Positions 37,619 through 46,007 are shown, counted from the first letter of the stretch. The stretch: 57,370 nucleotides of DNA from Rhodococcus sp. IEGM 1379 (GCF_030056815.1 NZ_JASHKR010000030.1:1-57370), one strand, 5' to 3'. The notes: generated by a model not told the origin, from the letters alone. Program-made: numbers and translations.

Positions 37619-38479
37619 ATGGGTGCCTTGCTTTCAGTTGTCGTTCCGGTATATAACGAAGAAGAATATATTTCGGATTGTCTCGAGTCTTTGTTGCAGC
37701 AGGGCGAAGATATTACTGAAATATTGGTTGTCGACAATAATTCGACAGACGGAACCGCTGAGATAATTCGTGATTTCGAGCGCCGGTCTCCTAAGATTCG
37801 ATATCTGTTGGAAACTCAGCAGGGCGTCGTGTTTTCAAGAAACCTGGGGTTCAATTCAGCTCAGGGTGAGTTGATCGGGCGAGTAGATGCGGACACGAGG
37901 GTGTCTGCAGGTTGGGCCAGTGCGGTCTGCGAGTTTTTCGCCGCGCATGAATTCGATGCTGTTACCGGGTTCTCATTGTTCTATGACTCGCCTTTTGCGA
38001 CCGTGCAACGCTCGGCGGTTGCCAAGCAGGATGCTCTCGGTAAATTCTCGGGTCTGAAAGATGCGCCCTCTCTCACCGGTTCGAACATGGCTATCCGGAA
38101 ATCTGCGTGGGAAATTGTGCAAGATTCTGTCACTGATCGAAGAGATTTTCACGAAGATGTCGATCTGTCGTATTGCTTACTTGACCGTGGAATGAAATTT
38201 GCTCAGGATCTTTCGATGCGAGCGGAAGTTTCCGGTCGTCGCGGAGAAACCGGACCGATAGAGTTTCTTTCTTACAACAAAGCTTCCATCCTTACGTTGA
38301 AGCATCACGGCGCGATGACGCGTCGACTGCGCCTGATGATTTTCCGCAGTTCGATATTGCATGCGGTGTTATGGCCCGTCTACCGAATGTATGACAAAGA
38401 CACGGACAAGCTGTCTTTGAAGAGGCTTTTCTTCCGGCCTTCAGCGCGGCAGATGCCAGTTGATTCGGGAGATCGCTGA
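37619..38479 (+). CDS. Family 2 glycosyltransferase
   Basis: 286 residues. N-terminal GT-A nucleotide-sugar fold: SVVVPVYNEEEYI, VVDNNSTDGT, and the metal-binding DADT (from GRVDADTRVS); the acceptor-side GSNMAIRKSAW and FHEDVDLSY are typical of GT2. The C terminus has a hydrophobic or amphipathic stretch (LMIFRSSILHAVLWPVYRMY), so membrane association is possible. It would transfer a sugar from an NDP-sugar or lipid-linked donor; donor and acceptor are unknown. An in-frame ATG at 37550 would add 23 residues encoded across the tandem repeats, so 37619 is preferred, although no good RBS precedes it. Visibly more AT-rich than neighbours. Converges on the N-oxygenase operon, no gap to speak of. 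Confidence 0.88.
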   Translation: MGALLSVVVPVYNEEEYISDCLESLLQQGEDITEILVVDNNSTDGTAEIIRDFERRSPKIRYLLETQQGVVFSRNLGFNSAQGELIGRVDADTRVSAGWASAVCEFFAAHEFDAVTGFSLFYDSPFATVQRSAVAKQDALGKFSGLKDAPSLTGSNMAIRKSAWEIVQDSVTDRRDFHEDVDLSYCLLDRGMKFAQDLSMRAEVSGRRGETGPIEFLSYNKASILTLKHHGAMTRRLRLMIFRSSILHAVLWPVYRMYDKDTDKLSLKRLFFRPSARQMPVDSGDR

Positions 38480-39430
38480 CTAGAGAAGAGATTTGTCGAC
38501 GCCCAGGGTGTCGAACAGTTTTCGGATTCCACTGAAATCCTGAACCAGCAGTTCGGACCCGGGGGAATGCTTGACGTCCTCGATCATCCGGTTCCCGCCG
38601 GTGATTCCCTCAGCCTCCATGATCGCTTGCCAAGCTCCGAAGTCATTGCCGGCAAAAGCGGCCATCGCTTCGGCCGCACCGTCGGCGAAGCGTCGACGCG
38701 CATCGGCGTCGAGAGCCTCGAACACGGAAACGGCCAGAGCGTCGGCAATGGATGCGTGACAGAGTTCGTCCCGATTGTGGAGTCGGACCGTCGCGCGGTT
38801 CACCGGCTGAATATCTTCACCGTCGATGATCACGTCGAGGTACGAGCTGATCGAGATTTCCGCGACTGTCATGTATGCCAGGGAGATAACTGCGCGTGAG
38901 CGAGCATCCGGGCACTCGGCGAGCGCCCGCGCCCGGCTCCGGACCGTCTGTACTTCCGGCAAAAGCTTTGCCGGAAGCGATAATCCGCGTCCACGACGGG
39001 TCAAAGAACTCGCGTTGAGGTGCATCAACGTGTGGTACTGCTCGTCGACCATCGCCTGATTCACCGCTACTTCGACGGAATCGCCGAATCCGATGTCGAG
39101 CGCATCCAGGGCAAGTAGTTCGAACCCCGGATTGACCACCGTTCGTTCGATATCCATCACGTTCTTGTTGAAGGCGATCCATGCCCAGGCTCGGAGCCGT
39201 ACTTGTTGTTCAGGCGTGAGTGCCCGGTAAGTGGGGTGCTGCGCGAAGGGAAGTAAAGAGTCCGGATAGTCGAGCTTTGTGGTGTCGAAGAGATCCTCGA
39301 GTTCGAGCTCGGATCGCTTGACGGCGGCTCGGCGCGACCAGTTCTCGGCAAGCCGACGGACGATTGCACTTTCGGCAGGATCCTCGGCATCGAAACCGGG
39401 AAGTGTCGGTGGAGCTACTCCGTGTCTCAT
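38480..39430 (-). CDS. AurF/CmlI-type di-iron arylamine N-oxygenase
   Basis: 316 residues. AurF and CmlI oxidise an aromatic amine to a nitro group with a carboxylate-bridged di-iron centre. All seven metal ligands of AurF are matched with nearly the same spacing: Glu95, Glu130, His133 (DEQYH), Glu191, His218, Glu222 and His225 (HNRDELCH); AurF uses E101, E136, H139, E196, H223, E227, H230. Last gene of the four-gene minus-strand operon, 9 bases after the dehydrogenase, with AGGA before the ATG. Its neighbours make p-aminophenylalanine, so the substrate is probably that residue, free, on a carrier protein, or in the finished peptide. Whether oxidation stops at hydroxylamine, nitroso or nitro cannot be told. 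Confidence 0.92.
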   Translation of the reverse strand: MRHGVAPPTLPGFDAEDPAESAIVRRLAENWSRRAAVKRSELELEDLFDTTKLDYPDSLLPFAQHPTYRALTPEQQVRLRAWAWIAFNKNVMDIERTVVNPGFELLALDALDIGFGDSVEVAVNQAMVDEQYHTLMHLNASSLTRRGRGLSLPAKLLPEVQTVRSRARALAECPDARSRAVISLAYMTVAEISISSYLDVIIDGEDIQPVNRATVRLHNRDELCHASIADALAVSVFEALDADARRRFADGAAEAMAAFAGNDFGAWQAIMEAEGITGGNRMIEDVKHSPGSELLVQDFSGIRKLFDTLGVDKSLL

Positions 39431-39439
39431 CGATCTGTC

Positions 39440-40315
39440 CTACTTCCGTGAGCCGATCTCCTCGAAGACCCGCCGGCACAGGGTGTCCAACTCCTCTGAT
39501 CGGCTCCCGAGTCCCTCGGCGGCAGATTTCACCACGTCCGAGAAGTTCTCCAGATCCCCGGTTGCCGAGTCCAGTCGGACGCATGCCGTGATCAAGGCCT
39601 TGCGGGCGGCCTCCGCATAGGGGTTGCCCGCTTGAACGTCCCAATACACCTCGGGTTCGCCGTTCACGATTCGAGCCAGCAACGCCGACAGCGTCCGGTG
39701 TGGGGGAGCCTCGACGCCGGCGACTTCTTCGGCGCTCACGTCGAGTTCTCCCAGTGCAAGGCCGAAAGCCAGTACCGATGCGTGGGTCAAGGCCTGAGTT
39801 GCCGCGGCCAGGCGGTCGTGACGATCCGGGTCCATCACGGAAACCGTTGCTCCCCACACCCGTAGACTTTCGACAAAATCTGCACCTCGTGGACCGCCCA
39901 CGTACGGAACGGCGATGATCGGGCGTCCCGCTGGGCCGAGCGAGGGCCGGAACATCGGATTGACCCCGAGGAATTCTCCCGTCCGGCCCGAATTTTCGAC
40001 GGCAACCGACATTCGAGACTTGACCGACAACGTGTCGACGATCAGGGCATCGGGGCGAACGACTCGCACAAGTGTGGGTAAGGCTGCTAGTGCGACACTT
40101 TCTGCCACGGCCAGGATGATGATGTCGGCTGAGGCGAGGGCCCGGAGCACGATGTCGTCCGGACCGGTGATATCGCCACGGAGAGGGCTGTCCGGGTCTG
40201 CCGGATCGAGAATCGCGACGGAACTTCCGTCTCGGCGCATGAGATCGACAATCATGGATCCGACAGCTCCGGTACCCCCGACCACGATCACGTCGTCACA
40301 CCCAGTCGGCGACAT
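39440..40315 (-). CDS. papC: 4-amino-4-deoxyprephenate dehydrogenase (PapC/CmlC-like)
   Basis: 291 residues from the ATG at 40315. TyrA-type fold: NAD-binding VVGGTGAVGSM (GGTGAVG 13-19), then DTLSVKS and GVNPMFRPSLG. Ordinary prephenate dehydrogenases have a catalytic His in the motif G-x-H-P-M-F; here it is Asn119. That fits a substrate with an amino group instead of the 4-hydroxyl, giving 4-aminophenylpyruvate. A GTG at 40321 shares its G with the pabAB stop, but GGCAGG is better placed for the ATG. Second-last gene of the operon. A tyrosine-pathway enzyme is the alternative; the setting argues against it. Confidence 0.85.
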   Translation of the reverse strand: MSPTGCDDVIVVGGTGAVGSMIVDLMRRDGSSVAILDPADPDSPLRGDITGPDDIVLRALASADIIILAVAESVALAALPTLVRVVRPDALIVDTLSVKSRMSVAVENSGRTGEFLGVNPMFRPSLGPAGRPIIAVPYVGGPRGADFVESLRVWGATVSVMDPDRHDRLAAATQALTHASVLAFGLALGELDVSAEEVAGVEAPPHRTLSALLARIVNGEPEVYWDVQAGNPYAEAARKALITACVRLDSATGDLENFSDVVKSAAEGLGSRSEELDTLCRRVFEEIGSRK

Positions 40316-40320
40316 CACCA

Positions 40321-42435
40321 CTACCTGCCGAGTTCGTCGGTGTGACTGGCAACGACGTCGAGCGCACGAAGCAAAGTCGACGCCTTGACCGTTGTTTCGT
40401 CGAACTCTTCCTCGGCGTCGGACAAAGCAGTTATGGCGCCGCCGATGCCGAAACTGACACCCGTAGACGTAGCGACCAACGAGCGGATGACGATCGACAA
40501 ATCAGCAGCGCCGCCGAGCGCAAAATATCCGATGGATCCGGAATACACTCCGCGAGGACCGGATTCGAGACGGTCGATGATCTCCATGGTTCGCACTTTC
40601 GGCGCTCCCGTCATGGATCCGCCCGGAAATGCGGCCCGAACGCAATCGACAGCAGAGCACTCTGCGCGCAGTGAACCGCGGACGGTCGACACCATCTGAT
40701 GGACCGACGAATACGATTCGATCCCGAACAACCGTGGAACATGCACGCTGCCGGGAACGCAGACTTTTGCGAGGTCATTTCGTGTGAGGTCAACGATCAT
40801 CAGGTTCTCGGCGCGGTCCTTTTCACTGTCGAGTAGGTCCTGTCGCAGCGCCGCATCCCGTGCTCGGGTGACGCCTCGAGGTCGTGTGCCCTTGATGGGT
40901 TTGGACTCGACATTGCTTTCGGAGTCGACGCGCAGAAACCGTTCCGGGGAGGCGGAAATCACCGCGATTCCGGTGAAATCGAGCAGTGCGCTGTAGGGGG
41001 TCGGGTTGATGCCACGCAAGAACTCGAAAGTGCGTCGGGGATCAATCGTCTCGGTGACACTGGCCATGTTGGTCAGGCATACCTCGTACGATTCGCCGAC
41101 GCGGATCTGTTCGAGTGCATCCTCTATCAGGGCCAGGTATCGATTCCGGTTATGACGCAGACGTGCTTGTGTCCAGACGGTTTCACTGATCAGGGGAACC
41201 GGGATCCGCTCCCCGGTTGCAGCACCGATGTCGGCCAGAACGTCGACGGTATGCGCGAGCCAGTCGTCATCGACTGTGCTGTCCCGATCTCCGCTGTTCC
41301 AGTCTTCCGGCGACGAGTTCTCGCGTAGACGCAGAATGTGTGTCCGACCGGCAGTGTGGTCTATGACAACAGCGCGGTCGGCAAAGACGAACGCAGCGTC
41401 GGGAGTATCTGCGGAGTGCGCCGAAACGCCACCGGTCTGCGCTTTCAGCTCGTACCCGAGATACCCGACATATCCGAGGTTGAAGTCGAGTTCCGGATCC
41501 GCCGGAATGAACCGTGTGGCCAGTTGCCCATCCAGATAGTCGAAGAAGGGAACATGAATGTTCTCTTCCGGCAATCCCATTCGAGCAACTGTGACAACTC
41601 CGCTTCCCACGTCGTACGTAATGAACTCGGCCAGTTGTCCGGAAGCGTCACCCATGATCGTGAACCGAGCGTCGGGTTCCGACGTCGCGGCTCGATCCAG
41701 CCAATACGCGTTGGGGCCGTCGGCGAACAAGGCGGCATACGCGGCCGAAGGATCCACCGCGAAATCAAGACGAACCTTGTCGACTCGGTAGGACGACGCG
41801 GGGCGCAGGCTCGATGCGTGCACCGGTGGAGCCTGGTGCATGACGGACTCGAGACTTCGCCCGATCGACAGATCGCGGAAATTGGTCAGCAGTTCGACCC
41901 CGAATTCCGTACTGATCGATTCGGGGTGGAACTGAACTCCCCACATCGGCTTTGTCCGATGCCGCACGCCCATGATCAAGCCGTCCGACGTCCAGGCGGT
42001 TCGAACAAAGGCGTCCGGGAGATTCTCGACGGTCAGCGAGTGATAGCGGACGGCACGAAACGGAGAGGGCAATCCGGCGAAGACTCCCGTGCCGTCGTGG
42101 TCGACGAGCGAAATTCTGCCGTGCATGGGCGTCGGTGCGAGCACGACGTCGGCACCGAACAGTTGACAGAGCCCTTGATGCCCGAGGCAGACCCCGAGTA
42201 GGGGGAGTGGACCTTCCTCGATGAATCTTCGGCTGATTCCGAAGTCACGCTCCCGATCGGGCCGGCCTGGGCCTGGCGAGATCACGACGTTGTCGAACGC
42301 GGCAAGGTCGAGGGAGTCCCAGTCTGCGTCGTTGGTGATAACGGTGGGTACGACGCCGTTGACCTTGGTGAGCAGTGTGAAGAGGTTGTATGTGAACGAG
42401 TCGTAATTGTCCACGAGGAGCGTGCGGGAACTCAT
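40321..42435 (-). CDS. pabAB: Fused 4-amino-4-deoxychorismate synthase (PabA-PabB type)
   Basis: 704 residues; converts chorismate and glutamine to 4-amino-4-deoxychorismate. N-terminal class I glutamine amidotransferase: DNYDSFTYNL 9-18, nucleophile Cys83 (GVCLGHQ), His170 and Glu172 (FHPES). C-terminal chorismate-binding part: PIKGTRPRG, where the Lys marks aminodeoxychorismate rather than anthranilate synthase, then PGGSMTGAPK and GIGGAITALSD. The ATG at 42435 overlaps the chorismate mutase stop (ATGA); a longer in-frame reading upstream lies inside that gene and is rejected. It could serve folate synthesis, but coupling to the mutase, dehydrogenase and N-oxygenase points to p-aminophenylalanine. 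Confidence 0.93.
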   Translation of the reverse strand: MSSRTLLVDNYDSFTYNLFTLLTKVNGVVPTVITNDADWDSLDLAAFDNVVISPGPGRPDRERDFGISRRFIEEGPLPLLGVCLGHQGLCQLFGADVVLAPTPMHGRISLVDHDGTGVFAGLPSPFRAVRYHSLTVENLPDAFVRTAWTSDGLIMGVRHRTKPMWGVQFHPESISTEFGVELLTNFRDLSIGRSLESVMHQAPPVHASSLRPASSYRVDKVRLDFAVDPSAAYAALFADGPNAYWLDRAATSEPDARFTIMGDASGQLAEFITYDVGSGVVTVARMGLPEENIHVPFFDYLDGQLATRFIPADPELDFNLGYVGYLGYELKAQTGGVSAHSADTPDAAFVFADRAVVIDHTAGRTHILRLRENSSPEDWNSGDRDSTVDDDWLAHTVDVLADIGAATGERIPVPLISETVWTQARLRHNRNRYLALIEDALEQIRVGESYEVCLTNMASVTETIDPRRTFEFLRGINPTPYSALLDFTGIAVISASPERFLRVDSESNVESKPIKGTRPRGVTRARDAALRQDLLDSEKDRAENLMIVDLTRNDLAKVCVPGSVHVPRLFGIESYSSVHQMVSTVRGSLRAECSAVDCVRAAFPGGSMTGAPKVRTMEIIDRLESGPRGVYSGSIGYFALGGAADLSIVIRSLVATSTGVSFGIGGAITALSDAEEEFDETTVKASTLLRALDVVASHTDELGR

Positions 42436-42833
42436 GACGATGATCCTGATCTCGGGCCGACGGATTCCCGAACAGTCTCCTCCGCTGTGGCTTGGCCGTC
42501 GATCACCAGGTCTTCGAGTCGGCAGGTCTCGGAGATCAGGAGTTTGTACAACGATTCGAAGAACTCGGGTGACAGGCCGTGCCGAAGGGCGAATTGTCGA
42601 GCCCGTTCCTGCACGAGGTGCACACGCCCGGGTTGCATCATCGGAACGTTGCTGACCCGTTTCCACTCTCCGATCTGCTGGCAGAGCAGCAGTCGTTCGC
42701 GGACCGCCTCGAGCAGCGTGGCGTCGATGGCGTCGAGTTCGCGGCGAAACTGTTCGAGATTGTCGATCCGAGCATCATCTGACTCGGTCGCATGCTCTTG
42801 GGTGGGACGGGTCGAGGGCTGGAAGTCGTCCAC
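42432..42833 (-). CDS. papB: Chorismate-mutase-like 4-amino-4-deoxychorismate mutase (PapB/CmlD-like)
   Basis: 133 residues, close to PapB-type proteins in size. AroQ helical domain about 26-108: LEQFRRELDAIDATLLEAV, ERLLL, EWKR, then MMQPGRV and a final SETCRLEDL helix. GTG at 42833 is preceded by a perfect AGGAGG four bases away; the frame stays open further upstream, but that part is not like any mutase. First gene of the operon (mutase, pabAB, dehydrogenase, N-oxygenase). Where ordinary E. coli-type mutases have Arg-Glu in the active site (R51-E52), this has Arg-Val (70-71), which may reflect the amino substrate. The intergenic 42834-43059 (226 bp) should hold the operon promoter, but I see no convincing boxes. 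Confidence 0.85.
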   Translation of the reverse strand: MDDFQPSTRPTQEHATESDDARIDNLEQFRRELDAIDATLLEAVRERLLLCQQIGEWKRVSNVPMMQPGRVHLVQERARQFALRHGLSPEFFESLYKLLISETCRLEDLVIDGQATAEETVRESVGPRSGSSS

Positions 42834-43059
42834 GGTGCCTCCTGCTGGCGCTCGGTCGGAGGCGACGCCGACCGATGCCCGAACCACGCTCAGACACCAG
42901 ACACCGGTACCCCGACCGGACATCGCCGTTCGAGAAGGTGTTCCACCAATAGGACGCCGCGAAACAACGAAAATTCTTCTCCGAGCAGCTTTCCTCCCGC
43001 GTTCCGATTGGATATCGATTGCGTGAATCAGCTTGCCATTCAGCATTTTTGGTCCTTGT

Positions 43060-43536
43060 TTACTTCTTCGTGACCCACGTCGTGATCTGGGCATGCACAA
43101 CTTCCTTGCCCGCAGAATCGAAAATCGAAATCGGTACGACCAGTTCGGTGCCGGTCGTGATGGAATCGAAATCAGGCAGGGCGTCGAGTTGTGCCACTGC
43201 ACGGAGGCCCGTCTCGGCTTTGGCGAGATATTCGACGGTCATCGACTTCGGAATCCATCGGTGAGTGTCGGGAACCGTTGCTTCACTGAGCATTCCCATA
43301 GCGACCTCCGCGAGATTGCAGGCTGCGATCGCGTGAAATGTTCCCAGATGGTTATGCACACCCCACCACTTCGGCGCCCGAACCTCGCACAATCCCGGTT
43401 TAAGTTTGGTCACGCGGGGGACTATCGACGCGAAGTACGGGACTCGAACTGACATGGCCAGGGAGAAAAGTGCATGCCCGACGGCGTTGTCCGGGAGTCG
43501 CTGCCAGCCGCGATAGGTAGGGCTTGATGTCGTCAT
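43060..43536 (-). CDS. Hotdog-fold protein, DUF4442 (thioesterase-like)
   Basis: 158 residues, single hotdog domain of the DUF4442/PaaI-like group. Typical features: VRAPKWWGVHNHLGTFHAIAACNLAEVAMG, where the HNHLGTFHA stretch is the family signature, and a YLAKAETGLRAVAQ strand. Members are thought to hydrolyse acyl-CoA thioesters, but the substrate is unknown. Separate from the upstream and downstream operons. An inverted repeat just upstream (43545-43560) looks like a repressor site. Possibly unrelated to the NRPS cluster. Confidence 0.85.
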   Translation of the reverse strand: MTTSSPTYRGWQRLPDNAVGHALFSLAMSVRVPYFASIVPRVTKLKPGLCEVRAPKWWGVHNHLGTFHAIAACNLAEVAMGMLSEATVPDTHRWIPKSMTVEYLAKAETGLRAVAQLDALPDFDSITTGTELVVPISIFDSAGKEVVHAQITTWVTKK

Positions 43537-43544
43537 TCAACTAT

Positions 43545-43560
43545 CTTACTTCCGAGTAAG
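43545..43560. promoter_or_regulatory. Palindromic operator-like site
   Basis: CTTACT-TCCG-AGTAAG: perfect 6-bp arms, 4-bp centre, 8 bases upstream of the DUF4442 ATG (43536) and about 45 bases upstream of the ribosomal promoter. Size and symmetry are like TetR-family sites, but no such regulator is in the window. Confidence 0.5.
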
Positions 43561-43603
43561 TTCACTGTCGCGCGCATCACGTAACTCGACTAAGTCAGAG
43601 GAG

Positions 43604-43644
43604 TTGAGTAATCCGGCCGGCTACGGCATACTGGTCGGGTTGCC
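43604..43644 (+). promoter_or_regulatory. Predicted S10-operon promoter P(rpsJ) with GGTTGCC element
   Basis: -35 TTGAGT (43604-43609), 17-bp spacer, -10 CATACT (43627-43632), then GGTTGCC at 43638-43644, exactly 5 bases after the -10. The same element stands at the same distance in the rplN and rpsH promoters, which supports the call. Leader to rpsJ is about 400 nt. Confidence 0.65.
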
Positions 43645-44048
43645 TTGTCTGGGACACGGTCGCTTGCGGCCGAGGACAGTCAAGGGTGAGACGTCACGAG
43701 TAGTCAGTGTGAGACCTCAGGGAATCAGGCCGATGATCGTGACCAAGTAAGACGAGATGTAAAAGCACGACGGAAGCAGTACCTACTTTGTGTTCGAATT
43801 CGAACACGTCCGGTACGCATCAAGCGCCAGATGATCGAAAGATTGTCCGGTGCAGGATGAGTGAGAGAGCGACACGCCCGACCGCGTGTACCGGAGAACA
43901 ATGACAAACGAACAGCGGCAGCGGATCTGGATACGTCCCGATCGCTTAAGTGTTCGTCGTGTCATCGTCCAGGCAAGGACTGTGCAGACGAGGTAGCTCG
44001 AGCCTGACCAGGTGGGCTACGAAACGCGGCAAGAAAAGGACACTAAGC
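43645..44048 (+). promoter_or_regulatory. Long S10-operon leader with palindrome and hairpins
   Basis: About 400 nt with no gene. It contains a perfect 18-bp palindrome GTGTTCGAATTCGAACAC (43790-43807). It also contains a two-part stem: outer TCCGGT (43846-43851) with ACCGGA (43890-43895), inner ACACG (43872-43876) with CGTGT (43885-43889). A ribosomal-protein-binding leader is plausible by analogy; I cannot match it to a known family. Confidence 0.45.
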
Positions 44049-44354
44049 GTGGCGGGACAAAAGATCCGCATCAGGCTCAAGGCCTACGACCACGAGGCGA
44101 TCGACGCGTCAGCGCGCAAGATCGTCGAGACGGTAACCCGTACGGGTGCCCGCGTCGTTGGACCTGTGCCGTTGCCGACCGAGAAGAACGTATATTGCGT
44201 CATCCGCTCGCCGCACAAGTACAAGGACTCGCGCGAGCACTTCGAGATGCGTACTCATAAGCGGCTGATCGACATTCTCGACCCGACGCCGAAGACGGTT
44301 GACGCGCTTATGCGTATCGACCTTCCGGCCAGTGTCGACGTGAACATTCAGTGA
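44049..44354 (+). CDS. rpsJ: 30S ribosomal protein S10
   Basis: 101 residues, full family length. [22 protein letters not shown] and [36 protein letters not shown] are diagnostic. S10 sits in the 30S head and is also NusE in transcription antitermination. GTG start at 44049; the upstream open frame is leader. First gene of the S10 operon; its stop overlaps a possible GTG start of rplC. Confidence 0.98.
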   Translation: MAGQKIRIRLKAYDHEAIDASARKIVETVTRTGARVVGPVPLPTEKNVYCVIRSPHKYKDSREHFEMRTHKRLIDILDPTPKTVDALMRIDLPASVDVNIQ

Positions 44355-44371
44355 CGGCGGAGACAAAAACA

Positions 44372-45028
44372 ATGACTGATACCAAGATCAAGGGAATCCT
44401 GGGCACCAAGCTCGGCATGACCCAGGTCTTCGACGAGAACAACCGGGTTGTCCCGGTCACCGTCGTCAAGGCTGGGCCGAACGTCGTAACCCAGATTCGT
44501 ACCGAAGAGCGTGACGGCTACAGCGCCGTTCAGCTTGCGTTCGGCGCAATCGACCCGCGCAAGGTGAACAAGCCGGTTTCCGGCCAGTTCGCCAAGGCTG
44601 GTGTGACCCCGCGTCGCCACGTCGTCGAGCTCCGCATTGCGGATGCCTCCGGCTACGAGGTCGGCCAGGAGCTCACCGCCGAGGTTTTCGAGGACGGCGC
44701 ATTTGTCGACGTCACCGGAACCAGCAAGGGCAAGGGCTACGCCGGCGTCATGAAGCGTCACGGCTTCAAAGGACAGGGTGCATCGCACGGTACCCAGGCT
44801 GTTCACCGTCGCCCGGGCTCCATCGGTGCCTGCGCAACCCCCGGTCGTGTCTTCAGGGGCACGCGGATGGCTGGACGCATGGGTAACGACCGCATCACAA
44901 CGCAGAACCTCTCGGTCCACAAGGTGGATGTCGAGAACGGTCTGCTGCTGATCAAGGGAGCGATCCCGGGCCGCAAGGGTGGCCTCGTGATCGTCAAGAG
45001 CGCAGTGAAGGGTGGTGCACGGGCATGA
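44372..45028 (+). CDS. rplC: 50S ribosomal protein L3
   Basis: 218 residues beginning [15 protein letters not shown], the standard L3 opening. L3 is an early 50S assembly protein near the peptidyl transferase centre; the loop with [27 protein letters not shown] is present. ATG at 44372 with GGCGGAG upstream is preferred over an in-frame GTG at 44351 that overlaps the rpsJ stop. Confidence 0.97.
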   Translation: MTDTKIKGILGTKLGMTQVFDENNRVVPVTVVKAGPNVVTQIRTEERDGYSAVQLAFGAIDPRKVNKPVSGQFAKAGVTPRRHVVELRIADASGYEVGQELTAEVFEDGAFVDVTGTSKGKGYAGVMKRHGFKGQGASHGTQAVHRRPGSIGACATPGRVFRGTRMAGRMGNDRITTQNLSVHKVDVENGLLLIKGAIPGRKGGLVIVKSAVKGGARA

Positions 45029-45705
45029 CCAGCACCGAGACCAAGTTGACCCTGGACGTCAAGGTTGCCGGCGGCAAGACCAACGGCACCGTTGATCTCC
45101 CCGCTGCGCTGTTCGACGCGCCGGCCAACATCGCGCTTCTCCACCAGGTTGTTGTCGCGCAGCTCGCAGCTGCTCGTCAGGGAACCCACTCCACCAAGTC
45201 CCGCGGTGAAGTCCGCGGCGGTGGCAAGAAGCCGTACCGCCAGAAGGGCACCGGCCGCGCACGCCAGGGCTCGACTCGCGCTCCTCAGTTCGTCGGTGGC
45301 GGTGTCGTTCACGGCCCGAAGCCGCGTGACTACAGCCAGCGCACCCCCAAGAAGATGATTGCTGCCGCTCTGCGCGGGGCTCTCTCTGACCGTGCACGCA
45401 ACGAGCGCATCCACGTGATCACCGAACTGGTTGCAGGGCAGACGCCTTCGACCAAGGGCGCAATGGCGTTCCTCGGCGAGATCTCGGATCGCAAGAAGCT
45501 GCTGCTCGTAGTGGGTCGTCAGGATGTAGCCGCTTGGAAGAGCGTGCAGAACCTGGAAGGCGTGCATCCCATTGCACCCGACCAGCTCAACACCTACGAC
45601 GTGCTCAATGCGGATGACGTCGTGTTCAGCGTCGAGGCGCTCAACGCGTTCATCCACGGGCCCGCCGAGACCGCCCAGGAAGACAACAAGGAGGAGGCCA
45701 AGTGA
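45025..45705 (+). CDS. rplD: 50S ribosomal protein L4
   Basis: 226 residues. The extended loop [24 protein letters not shown], which lines the exit tunnel, is intact. ATG overlaps the rplC stop by four bases. In some bacteria L4 represses its own operon through the S10 leader; whether that holds here is unknown. The C terminus ends in an acidic, Lys-containing tail (EDNKEEAK). Confidence 0.97.
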   Translation: MTSTETKLTLDVKVAGGKTNGTVDLPAALFDAPANIALLHQVVVAQLAAARQGTHSTKSRGEVRGGGKKPYRQKGTGRARQGSTRAPQFVGGGVVHGPKPRDYSQRTPKKMIAAALRGALSDRARNERIHVITELVAGQTPSTKGAMAFLGEISDRKKLLLVVGRQDVAAWKSVQNLEGVHPIAPDQLNTYDVLNADDVVFSVEALNAFIHGPAETAQEDNKEEAK

Positions 45706-46007
45706 CGACCATCGCTGACCCCCGCGACATCCTGCTGGCACCGGTCATCTCCGAGAAGTCCTACGGACTGATCGAGGAAGGCACCTACACCTTCCTGGTG
45801 CACCCGGACTCGAACAAGACGCAGATCAAGATTGCCGTCGAAAAGGTCTTCGGTGTCACTGTGACCAGCGTCAACACCGCCAACCGTCAGGGCAAGCGCA
45901 AGCGGACGAAGTTCGGTTACGGAAAGCGCAAGAACACCAAGCGCGCTCTCGTGACTCTCGCCGCCGACAGCAAGCCCATCGAGATCTTCGGAGGACCGGT
46001 CGCGTAA
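45702..46007 (+). CDS. rplW: 50S ribosomal protein L23
   Basis: 101 residues with [21 protein letters not shown] and [27 protein letters not shown]23 lies at the tunnel exit and is the docking site for trigger factor and SRP. GTG start overlaps the rplD stop by four bases. Confidence 0.97.
   Translation: MTTIADPRDILLAPVISEKSYGLIEEGTYTFLVHPDSNKTQIKIAVEKVFGVTVTSVNTANRQGKRKRTKFGYGKRKNTKRALVTLAADSKPIEIFGGPVA

Noticed and set aside
38480-42833. Chloramphenicol or corynecin biosynthetic cluster
   Set aside because: The precursor genes are alike, but there is no CmlP-type single-module NRPS with reductase and no CmlA hydroxylase or chlorination gene in the window.
42834-43202. Longer chorismate mutase of 256 residues
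   Set aside because: The extra N-terminal part has no family match, and the GTG at 42833 has a perfect AGGAGG.
43790-43807. LexA (SOS) box
   Set aside because: The mycobacterial box is CGAAC-N4-GTTCG; here the half-sites are in the opposite order.
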